Assembly (NCBI RefSeq): GCF_004000435.1
Contig: NZ_RBVZ01000001.1
Span: 186,001 to 250,000 of the forward strand
DNA from: Alexandriicola marinus
Lineage (GTDB): Bacteria > Pseudomonadota > Alphaproteobacteria > Rhodobacterales > Rhodobacteraceae
Direction: 5' to 3'
Length of the DNA stretch: 64,000 bases
The position numbers were made by a program, and so were the translations under genes. Below, piece after piece: positions 35,701 to 44,609 of this stretch. The notes under the pieces were generated by a model. The model worked only from the letters and a program-made list of their open reading frames with translations. It was not told the origin of the DNA and did not search any database. Each line of letters starts with the position of its first letter. The first letter of the stretch is position 1.

Positions 35701-36660
35701 ATGTCTGGGATATCGGGAAAGATCACGCTTTGGGGGGTGGAGGTCTTCGTGGCCGCGGCCGAAGAGGCCTCGATCTCGGCCGCCGCGCGCCGGCTGAACA
35801 CGTCTCCCGCCACGGTCAGCCAGCAGCTGACCAATCTCGAGGCCGCTCTGGGCTCGACACTTCTGGATCGCGGCGCCCGCCCGGTGGCTTTGACCCCCGC
35901 CGGAGAGATGTTCCTGCGGCGCGCCAATGTCATCCTGAGCGAGGCCGAACAGGCCCGGTCCGAACTGGCCATGGCCGACCTGACCCGCATGACGCGGTTC
36001 CGGCTCGGCATGATCGAGGATTTCGACGCGGATGTGACCCCGCGGCTTCTGCGCGGACTTGCCGACCGGCTGTCGAATTGCCGATTTCTTCTGGAGACCG
36101 GGCCCAGTCACCGGCTGCATGACCTGTTGGAGAACCGGGCGCTCGATATGATCGTCGCGGCCGATATCGGGATCAGTGATCCGGGGCTGGAGATGCATTC
36201 CCTGATGCATGAACCCTTCGTGGCCGCCGCGCCGAAGGGCCGGATCGGCGATGATCCGAATGCCACGCTGAAGGAAATGCCACTCATTCAATATACGACG
36301 CGCCATCACATGGGGCAGCAGATCGCCGCCCATCTGGCCCGGCAGAACGTGACCTCGTCACATCGGTTCGAACTCGACAGCTACCACGCGATCATGGCGA
36401 TGGTGGCGGCCGGTGCAGGCTGGACGATCCTGACGCCCATGGGCTGGCTCAGGGCACAGCGGTTCCGGCATGCCGTTGACATTCGCCCCCTGCCATTCGA
36501 GGGGTTTGGCCGGTCGATCACGCTTGTGGCGCGGCGTGGCGTTCTGCAGGGCATGCCCGCCCAGACGGCCGAGGCATTGCGCCCGCTGATCGCCGAGATG
36601 ATCGTGGCGCCCGCGGTGCGCGAATTGCCGTGGCTCGAGGGCCAGATCCGTCTGGCCTGA
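35701..36660 (+). CDS. LysR-type transcriptional regulator
   Basis: 319 residues. N-terminal HTH at about 12-70 (VFVAAAEEASISAAARRLNTS then ATVSQQLTNLEAALGSTLLDR), followed by a periplasmic-binding-like effector domain. Two longer in-frame starts (35638, 35671) have no ribosome site and only lengthen the N-terminus, so ATG 35701 is used. Classic divergent LysR-target arrangement with the class III aminotransferase 134 bases away. The inducer is unknown. Ends five bases before the convergent DegT gene. Confidence 0.88.
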   Translation: MSGISGKITLWGVEVFVAAAEEASISAAARRLNTSPATVSQQLTNLEAALGSTLLDRGARPVALTPAGEMFLRRANVILSEAEQARSELAMADLTRMTRFRLGMIEDFDADVTPRLLRGLADRLSNCRFLLETGPSHRLHDLLENRALDMIVAADIGISDPGLEMHSLMHEPFVAAAPKGRIGDDPNATLKEMPLIQYTTRHHMGQQIAAHLARQNVTSSHRFELDSYHAIMAMVAAGAGWTILTPMGWLRAQRFRHAVDIRPLPFEGFGRSITLVARRGVLQGMPAQTAEALRPLIAEMIVAPAVRELPWLEGQIRLA

Positions 36661-36665
36661 CAGGA

Positions 36666-37865
36666 TCAGGCCGTCACATCGCCAAGCGCGTTCAACAGGG
36701 CGTCTGCGACCATGTCGCATTCGGCCAGCGTCAGCCGCGCCGGCAGCCGGGCGTCGCAGGCCGTCATCAGCATGGCGCGGGTGCGCGGCAGCTCGAATGA
36801 CTCGGGCAGGAATTCCCAGTTCCAGAAGGCGCGCGCATTATCCATCGACAGGCCGAAGACCTGAACCGTGATGCCGGCCTCTTTCGTAGCCTTTGCATAG
36901 GCGCGGATCTGATCCTCGCTCAGGCCCGTCAGGTTGAACTGGATCGAATCGGGGGCGCGCAATTCCTTGGGCAGGGCATCCGGCACAGTGATGTAGGGGG
37001 AGGTGTTCAGCCGCTCGGCCACGTAGTCGTGGTTGCGCCTGCCGTCGCTGACCCGGCGATCCAGCTCGGGCAGCTGGGCGCGCACCAGCGCCGCCGACAG
37101 GGTATTGAGCCGCAGGTTGTAAAGCGGCAGCTTGTTCTGCCAGCGGGCGCAGGCCTCTTCGACCACGTCATGCTTGCGCCAGTTATGCTCATACGCGCCC
37201 GACATGATGATCGCGCGGGCCACGATCTCGGCGTCATCGGTGATCAGGATACCACCTTCGCCGGCGTTCAGCAGCTTGTAGGATTGAAACGAGAAACAGC
37301 CGATCCGACCCAGCGTGCCGATCTTCTTGCCATCCCACAGCGTGCCAAGCGAATGGGCCGCATCCTCGATCACGGGGATATCGCGCGCCGCGGCCATCGC
37401 CATGATCGCATCCATGTCGGAGGTGTGGCCGCGCATATGGCTGACGATGATCGCATCGCAGCTGTCGATCTTCGCTTCGAGGTCATCGAGGCAAATCCGG
37501 TAATCCGCGCCACATTCGACAAGGACGGGCACGCAATCGGCATGCACGATCGAGGAGGGCACCGCCGCAAAGGTAAATCCGGGGATCGCAACGCGCGCGC
37601 CTGCGGGCAGGTCCAGCGCCTTGAGCGACAGGAACAACGCGGCCGAGCAGGACGACACGGCAAGGGCGTATTTCACACCCATCATCTGCGCGAATTCCTG
37701 TTCGAGCAGCATGCAGGGAGAGTTCTCGGTGGTGTAGCGGAACAGATCGCCCGTTGCGAGGATGCGCTCGATCTCGGCGCGTGCGGCCTCTGGGATGCCT
37801 TCGGCTTCGTGGACCTTGGGAAACGCCACGGGTGCTGCGGGGGAACGGACTGCGTCGAGGCTCAT
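36666..37865 (-). CDS. DegT/DnrJ/EryC1/StrS family aminotransferase
   Basis: 399-residue PLP enzyme of the sugar aminotransferase type. Seen: VSSCSAALFLSLKAL (PLP phosphate region), AIPGFTFAAVPSSI, VIEDAAHSLGT (Asp binding the pyridine N) and CFSFQSYKLLNAGEGG with the Schiff-base Lys. Family members usually aminate nucleotide-linked ketosugars, but no sugar-nucleotide genes are nearby. It follows the PuuB-like oxidase on the same strand (78-base gap), so a role on a small amino compound is possible. ATG 37865 is the conserved-looking start; weak ribosome site. Confidence 0.85.
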   Translation of the reverse strand: MSLDAVRSPAAPVAFPKVHEAEGIPEAARAEIERILATGDLFRYTTENSPCMLLEQEFAQMMGVKYALAVSSCSAALFLSLKALDLPAGARVAIPGFTFAAVPSSIVHADCVPVLVECGADYRICLDDLEAKIDSCDAIIVSHMRGHTSDMDAIMAMAAARDIPVIEDAAHSLGTLWDGKKIGTLGRIGCFSFQSYKLLNAGEGGILITDDAEIVARAIIMSGAYEHNWRKHDVVEEACARWQNKLPLYNLRLNTLSAALVRAQLPELDRRVSDGRRNHDYVAERLNTSPYITVPDALPKELRAPDSIQFNLTGLSEDQIRAYAKATKEAGITVQVFGLSMDNARAFWNWEFLPESFELPRTRAMLMTACDARLPARLTLAECDMVADALLNALGDVTA

Positions 37866-37943
37866 GTTCTGATATTCCGAAAAGTTGTTTCGGCTTTCCC
37901 TAACATATCCGACGTAACCGATCCATGACAAGTTGGCGCGCCG

Positions 37944-39248
37944 TCAGATCCCAAGTCGGTCGCGCAGCGAATACCACGTCATCCCAAGCGTCAGCAAAGG
38001 TGCGCGAAGCGCGGCACCGCCAGGAAATACCGGGATCGGAAGCGAGGCCATGACATCGAACCGCCCCGCCTGACCCGTCACCGCCTCGGCCATGATCCGC
38101 CCGGCCATGCCCGACAGCGCGACGCCATGTCCCGAAAAACCCGCGCCCGACAGGATATTGGGGCCAATCCGCTGAAGCGCGGGCAGACGGGTCATGGTGA
38201 TGCCCAGCGTTCCGCCCCAGACGTGATCGATCCGGACACCTTCAAGCTGGGGGAACAGCGCCGCCATCCGGCGGATCAGCGCGCCGCGGATATCCGTCGG
38301 GAAACCGAGGCTGTAGCTTTCGCGTCCGCCGAACAGGAACCGGCGATCCTCGGAAAAGCGGTAGTAGTTCACGACGAACTTCGAATCGGCCACCGCGATG
38401 TCGCGGGCGAGCACCTCCTGCCAGCTGTCGGGCAGGGGCTCTGTCGCGGCGATGAAACTGTTGATCGGCATGACGCGGGCAGACACGGCGGGCGCGATCC
38501 CCGGGAGATAGCCGTTGCCGGCAAGGATGACATGATGCGCGCGAAGGGTGCCGGTCGGGGTCGTCAGCATCGCCGGTTCGCCCGGGTTCAGCGCCGTCAC
38601 CTCGGTCAGCTCGTGGATCGTGGCGCCCGCGGCCTCGGCCTCGCGGGCCAGCGCCAGCGCGTAGCGCAGCGGATGCAGGTGGCCCGACCCGTGATCGAGT
38701 ATTCCGCCATGATAAAGCGGTGTTTTCACAAGCGCCCTCATCGAGGCACGATCCAGCGGCTCGATGCTGTCATAGCCATAGTGTCGGGCCAGATGAGCGG
38801 CATCGTCGTGGACGTGCCGGACGTCGCCCGCCGAATAGGTGCCATAGGCCACGCCGGGTCGGTATTCCGCCTCGGGCGCATGATCGAAACAGAAATCGCG
38901 CAGCTGCGTCTTGGCGTCCTCGGCCATGTCCCACAACTGGCGCGCGGCTCCCGCGCCCACCCGCGCCTCAAGCCAGCGCTGATCCTTGTTGTATCCGGTG
39001 CTGGCCTGCCCGCCGTTGCGGCCAGAGGCGCCAAAGCCCACGCGATGCGCGTCGCACAGCACAACGTCGAGGCCGGCCCGCGCCGCCGTCAGCGCGGCCC
39101 AGAGGCCGGTATAGCCACCGCCCACGACGGCAAGATCGGCACGCCTGTCCCCCTCCAGCGCGGCGCGGGGCGGGGGCAGGTCGGTCGAGGCTGCGTACCA
39201 TGATGGCGGGTAGGCGCCGGGCGTATCATTGCGGTAGAGGGGGTTCAT
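37944..39248 (-). CDS. FAD-dependent oxidase, PuuB-like (gamma-glutamylputrescine oxidase family)
   Basis: 434-residue DAO-family flavoprotein. N-terminal dinucleotide fold ADLAVVGGGYTGLWAALTA, then GFGASGRNGGQASTGY, the FAD/active-site loop typical of PuuB and YcjA-like oxidoreductases; C-terminal GFSGHGVALSGMAGRIMAEA closes the FAD site. PuuB oxidises gamma-glutamylputrescine to the aldehyde. A PuuA-like synthetase lies 1.4 kb further along on the same strand, supporting this role, but other N-substituted amine substrates are possible. First gene before DegT; divergent from the alcohol-dehydrogenase-like gene. Confidence 0.83.
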   Translation of the reverse strand: MNPLYRNDTPGAYPPSWYAASTDLPPPRAALEGDRRADLAVVGGGYTGLWAALTAARAGLDVVLCDAHRVGFGASGRNGGQASTGYNKDQRWLEARVGAGAARQLWDMAEDAKTQLRDFCFDHAPEAEYRPGVAYGTYSAGDVRHVHDDAAHLARHYGYDSIEPLDRASMRALVKTPLYHGGILDHGSGHLHPLRYALALAREAEAAGATIHELTEVTALNPGEPAMLTTPTGTLRAHHVILAGNGYLPGIAPAVSARVMPINSFIAATEPLPDSWQEVLARDIAVADSKFVVNYYRFSEDRRFLFGGRESYSLGFPTDIRGALIRRMAALFPQLEGVRIDHVWGGTLGITMTRLPALQRIGPNILSGAGFSGHGVALSGMAGRIMAEAVTGQAGRFDVMASLPIPVFPGGAALRAPLLTLGMTWYSLRDRLGI

Positions 39249-39371
39249 GGGTGAAGTATGTCCGCTTCGCCCGGGGCGTTCCAGCCCCCTCGACGACAGA
39301 CAGGCGGTCGCGCGGCTGCTGGAAGCGGGTTCCCGCCCCGATCGGGATCACCACCGAAGGAGTGTGAAACG

Positions 39372-40454
39372 ATGCAGGATGCCAAAGCGAACCGCGACAC
39401 CATGATGGCCATCGTCACGACCGGCACGGGGGGCTATGACCGGCTGGAGTATCGGGCGGTGCCGAAACCGGTGCCGTGCGAAGGCGAGGTCCTGCTCAAG
39501 GTCCTGGCCGCGGGCGTGAACAATACCGATATCAACACGCGGCTTGGCTGGTATTCGTCGTCGGTGACCGGCGGCACGGACGAGACCCCGGGCGAGGAGG
39601 GCCGCGCCGACGGCGGCTGGAACGCGGCGACGCCGTTCCCCTTCATCCAGGGCACCGATTGCTGCGGCGAGATCATGGCCATCGGACCGGGCGTGGCGGG
39701 GCGTCGGATGGGAGAGCGGGTTCTCGTCAGGTCATGCATGCGCCGGTCGGGGTTCGACAGTCTCGACATGGTGTGGCTCGGCTCGGATTTCGACGGCGCC
39801 TTTGCCCAATACGTCAAGGTTCCGGCCGCCGAAGTCTTTGCCGTGGAGTGCGACTGGAGCGATGCGGAACTGGCCTCGATCCCCTGCGCCTACGGCACGG
39901 CGGAAAACATGATCCACCGGGCGGGTGTGACGGCAGGCACGCGCGTCCTCGTCCCCGGAGCATCGGGCGGTGTGGGTTCGGCTGTCGTTCAGCTGTGCGT
40001 CCGCCGGGGCGCCGAGGTGATCGCGATCACAAGCCCCGGGAAGGAAGCGGTGCTTCTGGAGATCGGGGCGCGTCGGGTGCTGACCCGGGCCGAGGACCCT
40101 CTATTTGTCTTGGGAGAGAAGAGCGTCGATGTCGTGATCGACAACGTTGCGGGATCGGGCTTCGGCACCATGCTCAGGCTTCTGCGGCCGGGTGGGTGTT
40201 ACCTGTCGTCGGGTGCGATCGCAGGCCCTGTCGTGAGCCTCGATATGCGCGAGATGTATCTCAAGGACATCACCCTGATCGGCTGTACGGCATGGGACGA
40301 ACCCGTGTTCGGCAACCTCGTCACCTATATCGAGCGAGGCGAGATACGGCCGCTGGTTGCCGCGACCTATCCTCTTGAGCGGATCGCGGAAGCTCAGGCC
40401 GCATTCCAGACAAAGCAGCATCTGGGAAAGATCGTCCTGATACCGTCGCATTGA
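39372..40454 (+). CDS. zinc-independent MDR family oxidoreductase (quinone reductase-like)
   Basis: 360-residue medium-chain dehydrogenase/reductase. N-terminal GroES-like domain (EGEVLLKVLAAGVNNTDINT, PFPFIQGTDCCGEI), Rossmann domain with VLVPGASGGVGSAVVQL (about residues 195-211). No structural-zinc cysteine cluster, so it belongs with NADPH:quinone reductases or crotonyl-reductase-like members. AAGGAG lies about ten bases before ATG 39372; the frame runs upstream but there is no better start. Possible role: reduction or oxidation of an intermediate from the surrounding amine pathway; unproved. Confidence 0.82.
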   Translation: MQDAKANRDTMMAIVTTGTGGYDRLEYRAVPKPVPCEGEVLLKVLAAGVNNTDINTRLGWYSSSVTGGTDETPGEEGRADGGWNAATPFPFIQGTDCCGEIMAIGPGVAGRRMGERVLVRSCMRRSGFDSLDMVWLGSDFDGAFAQYVKVPAAEVFAVECDWSDAELASIPCAYGTAENMIHRAGVTAGTRVLVPGASGGVGSAVVQLCVRRGAEVIAITSPGKEAVLLEIGARRVLTRAEDPLFVLGEKSVDVVIDNVAGSGFGTMLRLLRPGGCYLSSGAIAGPVVSLDMREMYLKDITLIGCTAWDEPVFGNLVTYIERGEIRPLVAATYPLERIAEAQAAFQTKQHLGKIVLIPSH

Positions 40455-40574
40455 CGGCCAATCGGCGCGGATTGGATCCATCGACACAGGGCCAGAGCAG
40501 GCCATTCCTGGCCCTTCCGGAAGAGCCGGCCGAAAGTTGCATCCTTGGTCTTCACAGCCTCCGGGTTAGGGCGG

Positions 40575-40595
40575 CGGAAACCTTGAAGGTTTCCG
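40575..40595. terminator. first of two hairpins between convergent genes
   Basis: Inverted repeat CGGAAACCTT-G-AAGGTTTCCG between the MDR gene stop (40454) and the PuuA-like gene stop (40639). Part of a two-hairpin arrangement like the one after phaR. Confidence 0.6.
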
Positions 40596-40597
40596 AT

Positions 40598-40620
40598 CCG
40601 ATTTCTTTCCAAGAAATCGG
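40598..40620. terminator. second of two hairpins between convergent genes
   Basis: Inverted repeat CCGATTTCTT/AAGAAATCGG with a three-base loop, two bases after the first hairpin. Probable bidirectional terminator for the MDR and PuuA-like transcripts. Confidence 0.6.
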
Positions 40621-40638
40621 TCCCCCAATCACACCGTG

Positions 40639-41991
40639 CTAGACATTCAGCAGCAGGTGCTCGCGCTCCCAAGGGCTGATGACCTGAAGGAATTCATTGT
40701 ATTCGGTCCGTTTGACGATGGAATAGACGCGGGCGAAATCCGCGCCCAGAACGTCGTGAATCTCCTTGGCCTCGTCGAACAGATCCAGCGCCGCGTGCAG
40801 GCCGCGGGGGATCGCGTCCTCGGCCTCGTAGGCGTCGCCCCGGAACCGTTTGTCGGGCCAGATTTCATTCATCAGGCCAAGATAGCCGCAGGCCAGCGAG
40901 GCCGCGATGCACAGGTAGGGATTGCAATCCATGCCCGCCAGCCGGTTCTCGATCCGGCGCGCCTCGGGCGGGCTGAGCGGGATGCGGATCCCCGTAGTGC
41001 GATTGTCGCGCCCCCATTCAAGGTTGATCGGCGCCGCATGATCGCGGACGTAGCGGCGAAAGCTGTTCACATAGGGGGCCAGAACGCAGATCACCTCGGG
41101 CAGATGTTCCTGAAGCCCCCCGATGAAGTGGAAGAAGGCATCTGTCTCGCCGCCCTGCGGGCCGGTAAAGATGTTGCGCCCCTTCGCGTCGAGGATCGAA
41201 TGGTGGACATGCATCGCGCTGCCCGGCTCGCCTTCGATGGGCTTGGCCATGAAGGTGGCAAAGCAATCGTGCTTGAGCGCGGCCTCCCGGATCAGGCGTT
41301 TGAAATAGAACACCTCGTCGGCCAGTTTGATCGGATCGCCGTGGCGCAGGTTGATCTCCAGCTGACCGGCGCCGCCTTCCTGCGTGATGCCGTCGATTTC
41401 GAAGCCCTGAACTTCGGCATATTCATAGATGTCGTCGATCACGGGGCCGTATTCGTCGACGGCCGTCATCGAATAGGCCTGCCGCGCGGCGGCGGGGCGT
41501 CCGGTCCGGCCCAGCATCGGCTCGATGGCCTTGGCCGGGTCGACGTTTCGGGCCACCAGATAGAATTCCATCTCGGGGGCCACGACCGGGGTCCAGCCTT
41601 GGGCCTTGTAGAGGTCGACCACCCGGCGCAGCACGTTGCGCGGCGAGGCGCCGATCGGATTGCCTTTCTGGTCGAAGGCGTCGTGGATCACCTGAAGCGT
41701 TCCGTCCTCCGCCCAGGGTGCGGGGGTCGCGGTCGACAGGTCGGGCCGCAGGATCATGTCGGGTTCGGTGAACCCCTCGCTTCCGGCGGCCTCGCCCCAA
41801 TCGCCTGTGATCGTCTGGAAAAAGATCGAATTGGGCAGGTGGAACGATCCCTGTCGTTCCCATTTCAGGGCCGGCACCGCCTTGCCTCGGGCGATACCGG
41901 GCAGATCGGCGATTACACATTCCACCTCGTCGAGGCGCTTGGCGTCGAGATAGCTGCGTGCCGCTTCGGGCACCTTGTCGATCCAGCTCAT
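40639..41991 (-). CDS. PuuA-like glutamine synthetase family enzyme
   Basis: 450-residue member of the type I glutamine synthetase fold in the gamma-glutamylputrescine synthetase branch, which ligates glutamate to an amine with ATP. Seen: VVAPEMEFYLVAR (metal ligands), GAGQLEINLRHGDP, GSAMHVHHSILDAKG, and WGRDNRTTGIRIP with the substrate arginine. It lacks the adenylylation Tyr loop of GlnA. The start overlaps the amidotransferase stop by ATGA. The partner genes (amidotransferase, PuuB-like oxidase, amine transporter) fit a gamma-glutamylation pathway. Could also use other amines such as ethanolamine. Confidence 0.87.
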   Translation of the reverse strand: MSWIDKVPEAARSYLDAKRLDEVECVIADLPGIARGKAVPALKWERQGSFHLPNSIFFQTITGDWGEAAGSEGFTEPDMILRPDLSTATPAPWAEDGTLQVIHDAFDQKGNPIGASPRNVLRRVVDLYKAQGWTPVVAPEMEFYLVARNVDPAKAIEPMLGRTGRPAAARQAYSMTAVDEYGPVIDDIYEYAEVQGFEIDGITQEGGAGQLEINLRHGDPIKLADEVFYFKRLIREAALKHDCFATFMAKPIEGEPGSAMHVHHSILDAKGRNIFTGPQGGETDAFFHFIGGLQEHLPEVICVLAPYVNSFRRYVRDHAAPINLEWGRDNRTTGIRIPLSPPEARRIENRLAGMDCNPYLCIAASLACGYLGLMNEIWPDKRFRGDAYEAEDAIPRGLHAALDLFDEAKEIHDVLGADFARVYSIVKRTEYNEFLQVISPWEREHLLLNV

Positions 41992-42671
41992 GCCAGCACG
42001 CGGGCGCGCAGGAAGCGTTCGATCTGATCTGCAAATCGGGCAGGCCCCGTATCGACTGGCGCCTCTTTCAACGCGGCATCAAGCTGCTCGTCGGGGACAA
42101 GTCCGCGGCCCCGTTCCTCGACAAGGCGGCGCAGGAAGGCGGGGGTCATCTCGGGGTGGGGCTGAACCGTCAGGATGTCGTTGCCATAACGCAGGCCCGC
42201 ATAGGGGCAGAACGATGTGCTGGCGATCACCTCGGCCCCGTCTGGGGGGCTGGTGACCTGATCGCGGTGCCATGCGTTCAGGCGGATCGTCTCGTCGCCG
42301 AAATCGTAATCGACAGGCCCGACCGACCATCCGCCGTGATATTGCTCGACCTTGCCGCCAAGCGCCTGCGCCACGATCTGATGGCCAAAACATATCCCCA
42401 CAAGCGGCCGGCCCGAGGCGCGGATATCGCGGATCAGCTGTTCGAGGGGCGCGATGAAGGGATGATCCTCGTAGGCGCCGTGGCGGGAGCCGGTGATCAG
42501 CCAGCCATCGGCGGCCTCGGGGCCGGGCGGAAATTCCATATGCTCGACGTCATAGACGATGAACTCGAAGCCGCGATCGGCCAGAAGCCGTTTGAACAGG
42601 TCGCCGTAACTGCCGAACTCGCCCACCATCCCGTCGGGCGAGGTGCCGGTTTGAAGGATGCCGATTTTCAT
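41988..42671 (-). CDS. class I glutamine amidotransferase-like hydrolase
   Basis: 227-residue GATase1 domain protein, standalone. Nucleophile Cys in PLVGICFGHQIVAQALGG (about residue 95) and His-Glu in TVQPHPEMTP form the triad. Similar GuaA-like amidotransferases often sit beside PuuA-like synthetases, where they may hydrolyse gamma-glutamyl intermediates as PuuD does; PuuD itself belongs to a related but distinct family. ATGA overlap with the synthetase supports a shared pathway. Upstream is the ABC permease gene on the same strand, 110 bases away. Confidence 0.83.
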   Translation of the reverse strand: MKIGILQTGTSPDGMVGEFGSYGDLFKRLLADRGFEFIVYDVEHMEFPPGPEAADGWLITGSRHGAYEDHPFIAPLEQLIRDIRASGRPLVGICFGHQIVAQALGGKVEQYHGGWSVGPVDYDFGDETIRLNAWHRDQVTSPPDGAEVIASTSFCPYAGLRYGNDILTVQPHPEMTPAFLRRLVEERGRGLVPDEQLDAALKEAPVDTGPARFADQIERFLRARVLA

Positions 42672-42781
42672 GGATCACCATTTTGAGGGTACGACCGGAC
42701 GCTATCCAACCGCGTGCCCAAGGGCAAGCGGGCGGCGCGGGGCTTTGCCGTCGAATTGGCTCGAACCCGGCCGGGGCCGCG

Positions 42782-43591
42782 TCAGCGAAGCACCTGTTGC
42801 GGCCGGTATTTCACCTTGCTGCGCCGATCCGCCGGAAGGTGGCGGTTGAGCCTGCGGTTGATCATGCCGAAAAGCCCGATCACCGTCAGCGTCAACAGGA
42901 TGAAATAGCCCGCGAGAATCGGGTAGGGGACGAAGGGGTTGAACGTCTTGTCCGCGAAATAGGAGGCGTAATAAAGCGCGTCGCCCCGTTGCTGGCTTCC
43001 CGGAAAGCTCGAGACGAAGACAAGCGTCGTGGCATGAAACAGGAAGATCGCCTCGTTGGTATAGGCGGGCCACGCAAGTCGTAGCATCGTCGGAAACGTG
43101 ATCTTGCGGAATTTCTTCCATCCCGAGAACCCATAGGCATCTGCGGCCTCGGTGTCGCCCCGGGGCACCGATTGCAGCGCACCATAGAAGATTTCGCCGG
43201 AATAGCCTGCGGTGTTCAGGAACAGGACGATCGCCGCGCCCAGCCATGCGGAGGTGAAGGGATCGAAGAACGCCCATTCGGATTTCAGCGACAGGAACAG
43301 GAAGTAGGCAAAGAAGAACTGGATGAAGAGAGGCGATCCCCGGAACACGAAGATGAACCATTCCGCCGGTTTACGCAGGAGCGGGTTGTGCGATGCCTTG
43401 CCCAACGCGACCGTGACGGCGAGGAAGAAGCCCGCAATCAGCGCGACCGTGCCGAAATAGATGTTCCACAGCATCCCCGATCCGATCAGGGTGAATTGCT
43501 GGCACAGCGTGAAATCGCTGCGCGGCAAGAGCCGTTCGCCATATCCGATGCTGCGGAAGGCATAATCGGCAATCGTCTCGATACAGCTCAT
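42782..43591 (-). CDS. polar amino-acid ABC transporter permease (HisM/ArtM type)
   Basis: 269-residue inner-membrane permease. Amino-terminal start MSCIETIADYAF, five or so membrane helices, and the EAA loop EAADAYGFSGWKKFRKITFP that docks the ATPase. ATG 43591 overlaps the partner permease stop by ATGA; a much longer open frame reaching 43894 lies inside that partner and is discarded. Pairs with the next upstream permease; the ATPase and binding proteins lie 3-4 kb upstream on the same strand. Confidence 0.9.
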   Translation of the reverse strand: MSCIETIADYAFRSIGYGERLLPRSDFTLCQQFTLIGSGMLWNIYFGTVALIAGFFLAVTVALGKASHNPLLRKPAEWFIFVFRGSPLFIQFFFAYFLFLSLKSEWAFFDPFTSAWLGAAIVLFLNTAGYSGEIFYGALQSVPRGDTEAADAYGFSGWKKFRKITFPTMLRLAWPAYTNEAIFLFHATTLVFVSSFPGSQQRGDALYYASYFADKTFNPFVPYPILAGYFILLTLTVIGLFGMINRRLNRHLPADRRSKVKYRPQQVLR

Positions 43592-44475
43592 GCCGGCCTC
43601 GCCCTGCGTTGCGCCTCTCCGGCGGCCGTCGCCTGCCCATGGGTCAGCCGCGCCATGATCCGGTCGAGCACAATCTCCGACACGCGGGTAAAGGCGAGGT
43701 AGAAGATCAGGAGCGCCAGAAAATACCACATCCGCCAGTCGCCATGCGGGTAATCGGTGAATTGCGGCGTCTTCGTGCCGCCCAACTCGCGCGCCCAATA
43801 GACGATATCCTCGACCCCCAGCAGGAATAGAAGTGGGGTCGCCTTGATCAGAACCATCCACAGGTTCGACAGACCGGGCAGCGCATAGACCCACATCTGC
43901 GGCACGAGGATGCGCCGAAAGCTTTGGCGCGGTGTCATGCCATAGGCCTCGGCGGTTTCCAGCTGCGCGCGGGGCACGGCCCGCATTGCGCCGTAGAGCA
44001 CGTTGGCGGCAAAGGCGCCGAAGACGATGGCAAAGGTCAGAACCGCCAGCGAAAACCCATAGGCCTCGTGCCAGAACTGCGCGGAGTTCGACAAGGGCAG
44101 CTTTGCCTCTGCGCAGACCACGAAATCATTGCCCTGACGGATCGGATCGGGCCAGTCGGGGCATTTGACCTGATGCCGGATCCATTCGAAGGCCTGATCG
44201 AGCGCAATGACGAAGAACAGGAAAAAGGCGATGTCCGGCACGCCCCGCACGACCGAGATGTAGCCCGTCCCCAACCAGCGCAGGGGCGCGATGCGCGACC
44301 GCGCCATCACCGCCCCGCCAAAGCCGAAGATCAGGGCCGCGGGCGCCGTCACCGCCAGCAGGAGGAGAACCGTCCCGACCGCATAGTACAGGTTCAGGTG
44401 TTTGCCGGTCGTCAGGTAGCAGGCGAGCCATCGCGCCGTTTCGAGGGTGTCAGGGTCTGTGCAAAAGCTGAACAC
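43588..44475 (-). CDS. polar amino-acid ABC transporter permease (HisQ/ArtQ type)
   Basis: 295-residue permease. Seen: YYAVGTVLLLLAVTAPAAL, GYISVVRGVPDIAFFLFFV and the EAA loop ETAEAYGMTPRQSFRRILVP. An internal, Cys-containing extra loop (KCPDWPDPIRQGNDFVVCAE) replaces a shorter loop of relatives. GTG 44475, after AAAAGGAG, gives the start MFSFCTDPDTLE; the frame is open to 44592, but that part is antisense-like and overlaps the divergent FAD gene's promoter region. Confidence 0.85.
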   Translation of the reverse strand: MFSFCTDPDTLETARWLACYLTTGKHLNLYYAVGTVLLLLAVTAPAALIFGFGGAVMARSRIAPLRWLGTGYISVVRGVPDIAFFLFFVIALDQAFEWIRHQVKCPDWPDPIRQGNDFVVCAEAKLPLSNSAQFWHEAYGFSLAVLTFAIVFGAFAANVLYGAMRAVPRAQLETAEAYGMTPRQSFRRILVPQMWVYALPGLSNLWMVLIKATPLLFLLGVEDIVYWARELGGTKTPQFTDYPHGDWRMWYFLALLIFYLAFTRVSEIVLDRIMARLTHGQATAAGEAQRRARPA

Positions 44476-44609
44476 GGGCGCCGAAGTCTCCTTTTCCAAG
44501 CTGTTTCCCAAGGACCGCGTCTTGTCAATCTGTACGGGTCGCCGGGGGCTTGCCTTGCCGTATGAGTGGTTATCCGTCACCACTTTGGGCAAACCACGCG
44601 GAGAAAGAA

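Noticed and set aside
42782-43894. Longer minus-strand version of the HisM-type permease
   Set aside because: The extension lies inside the coding region of the partner permease; ATG 43591 with ATGA overlap is the natural start.
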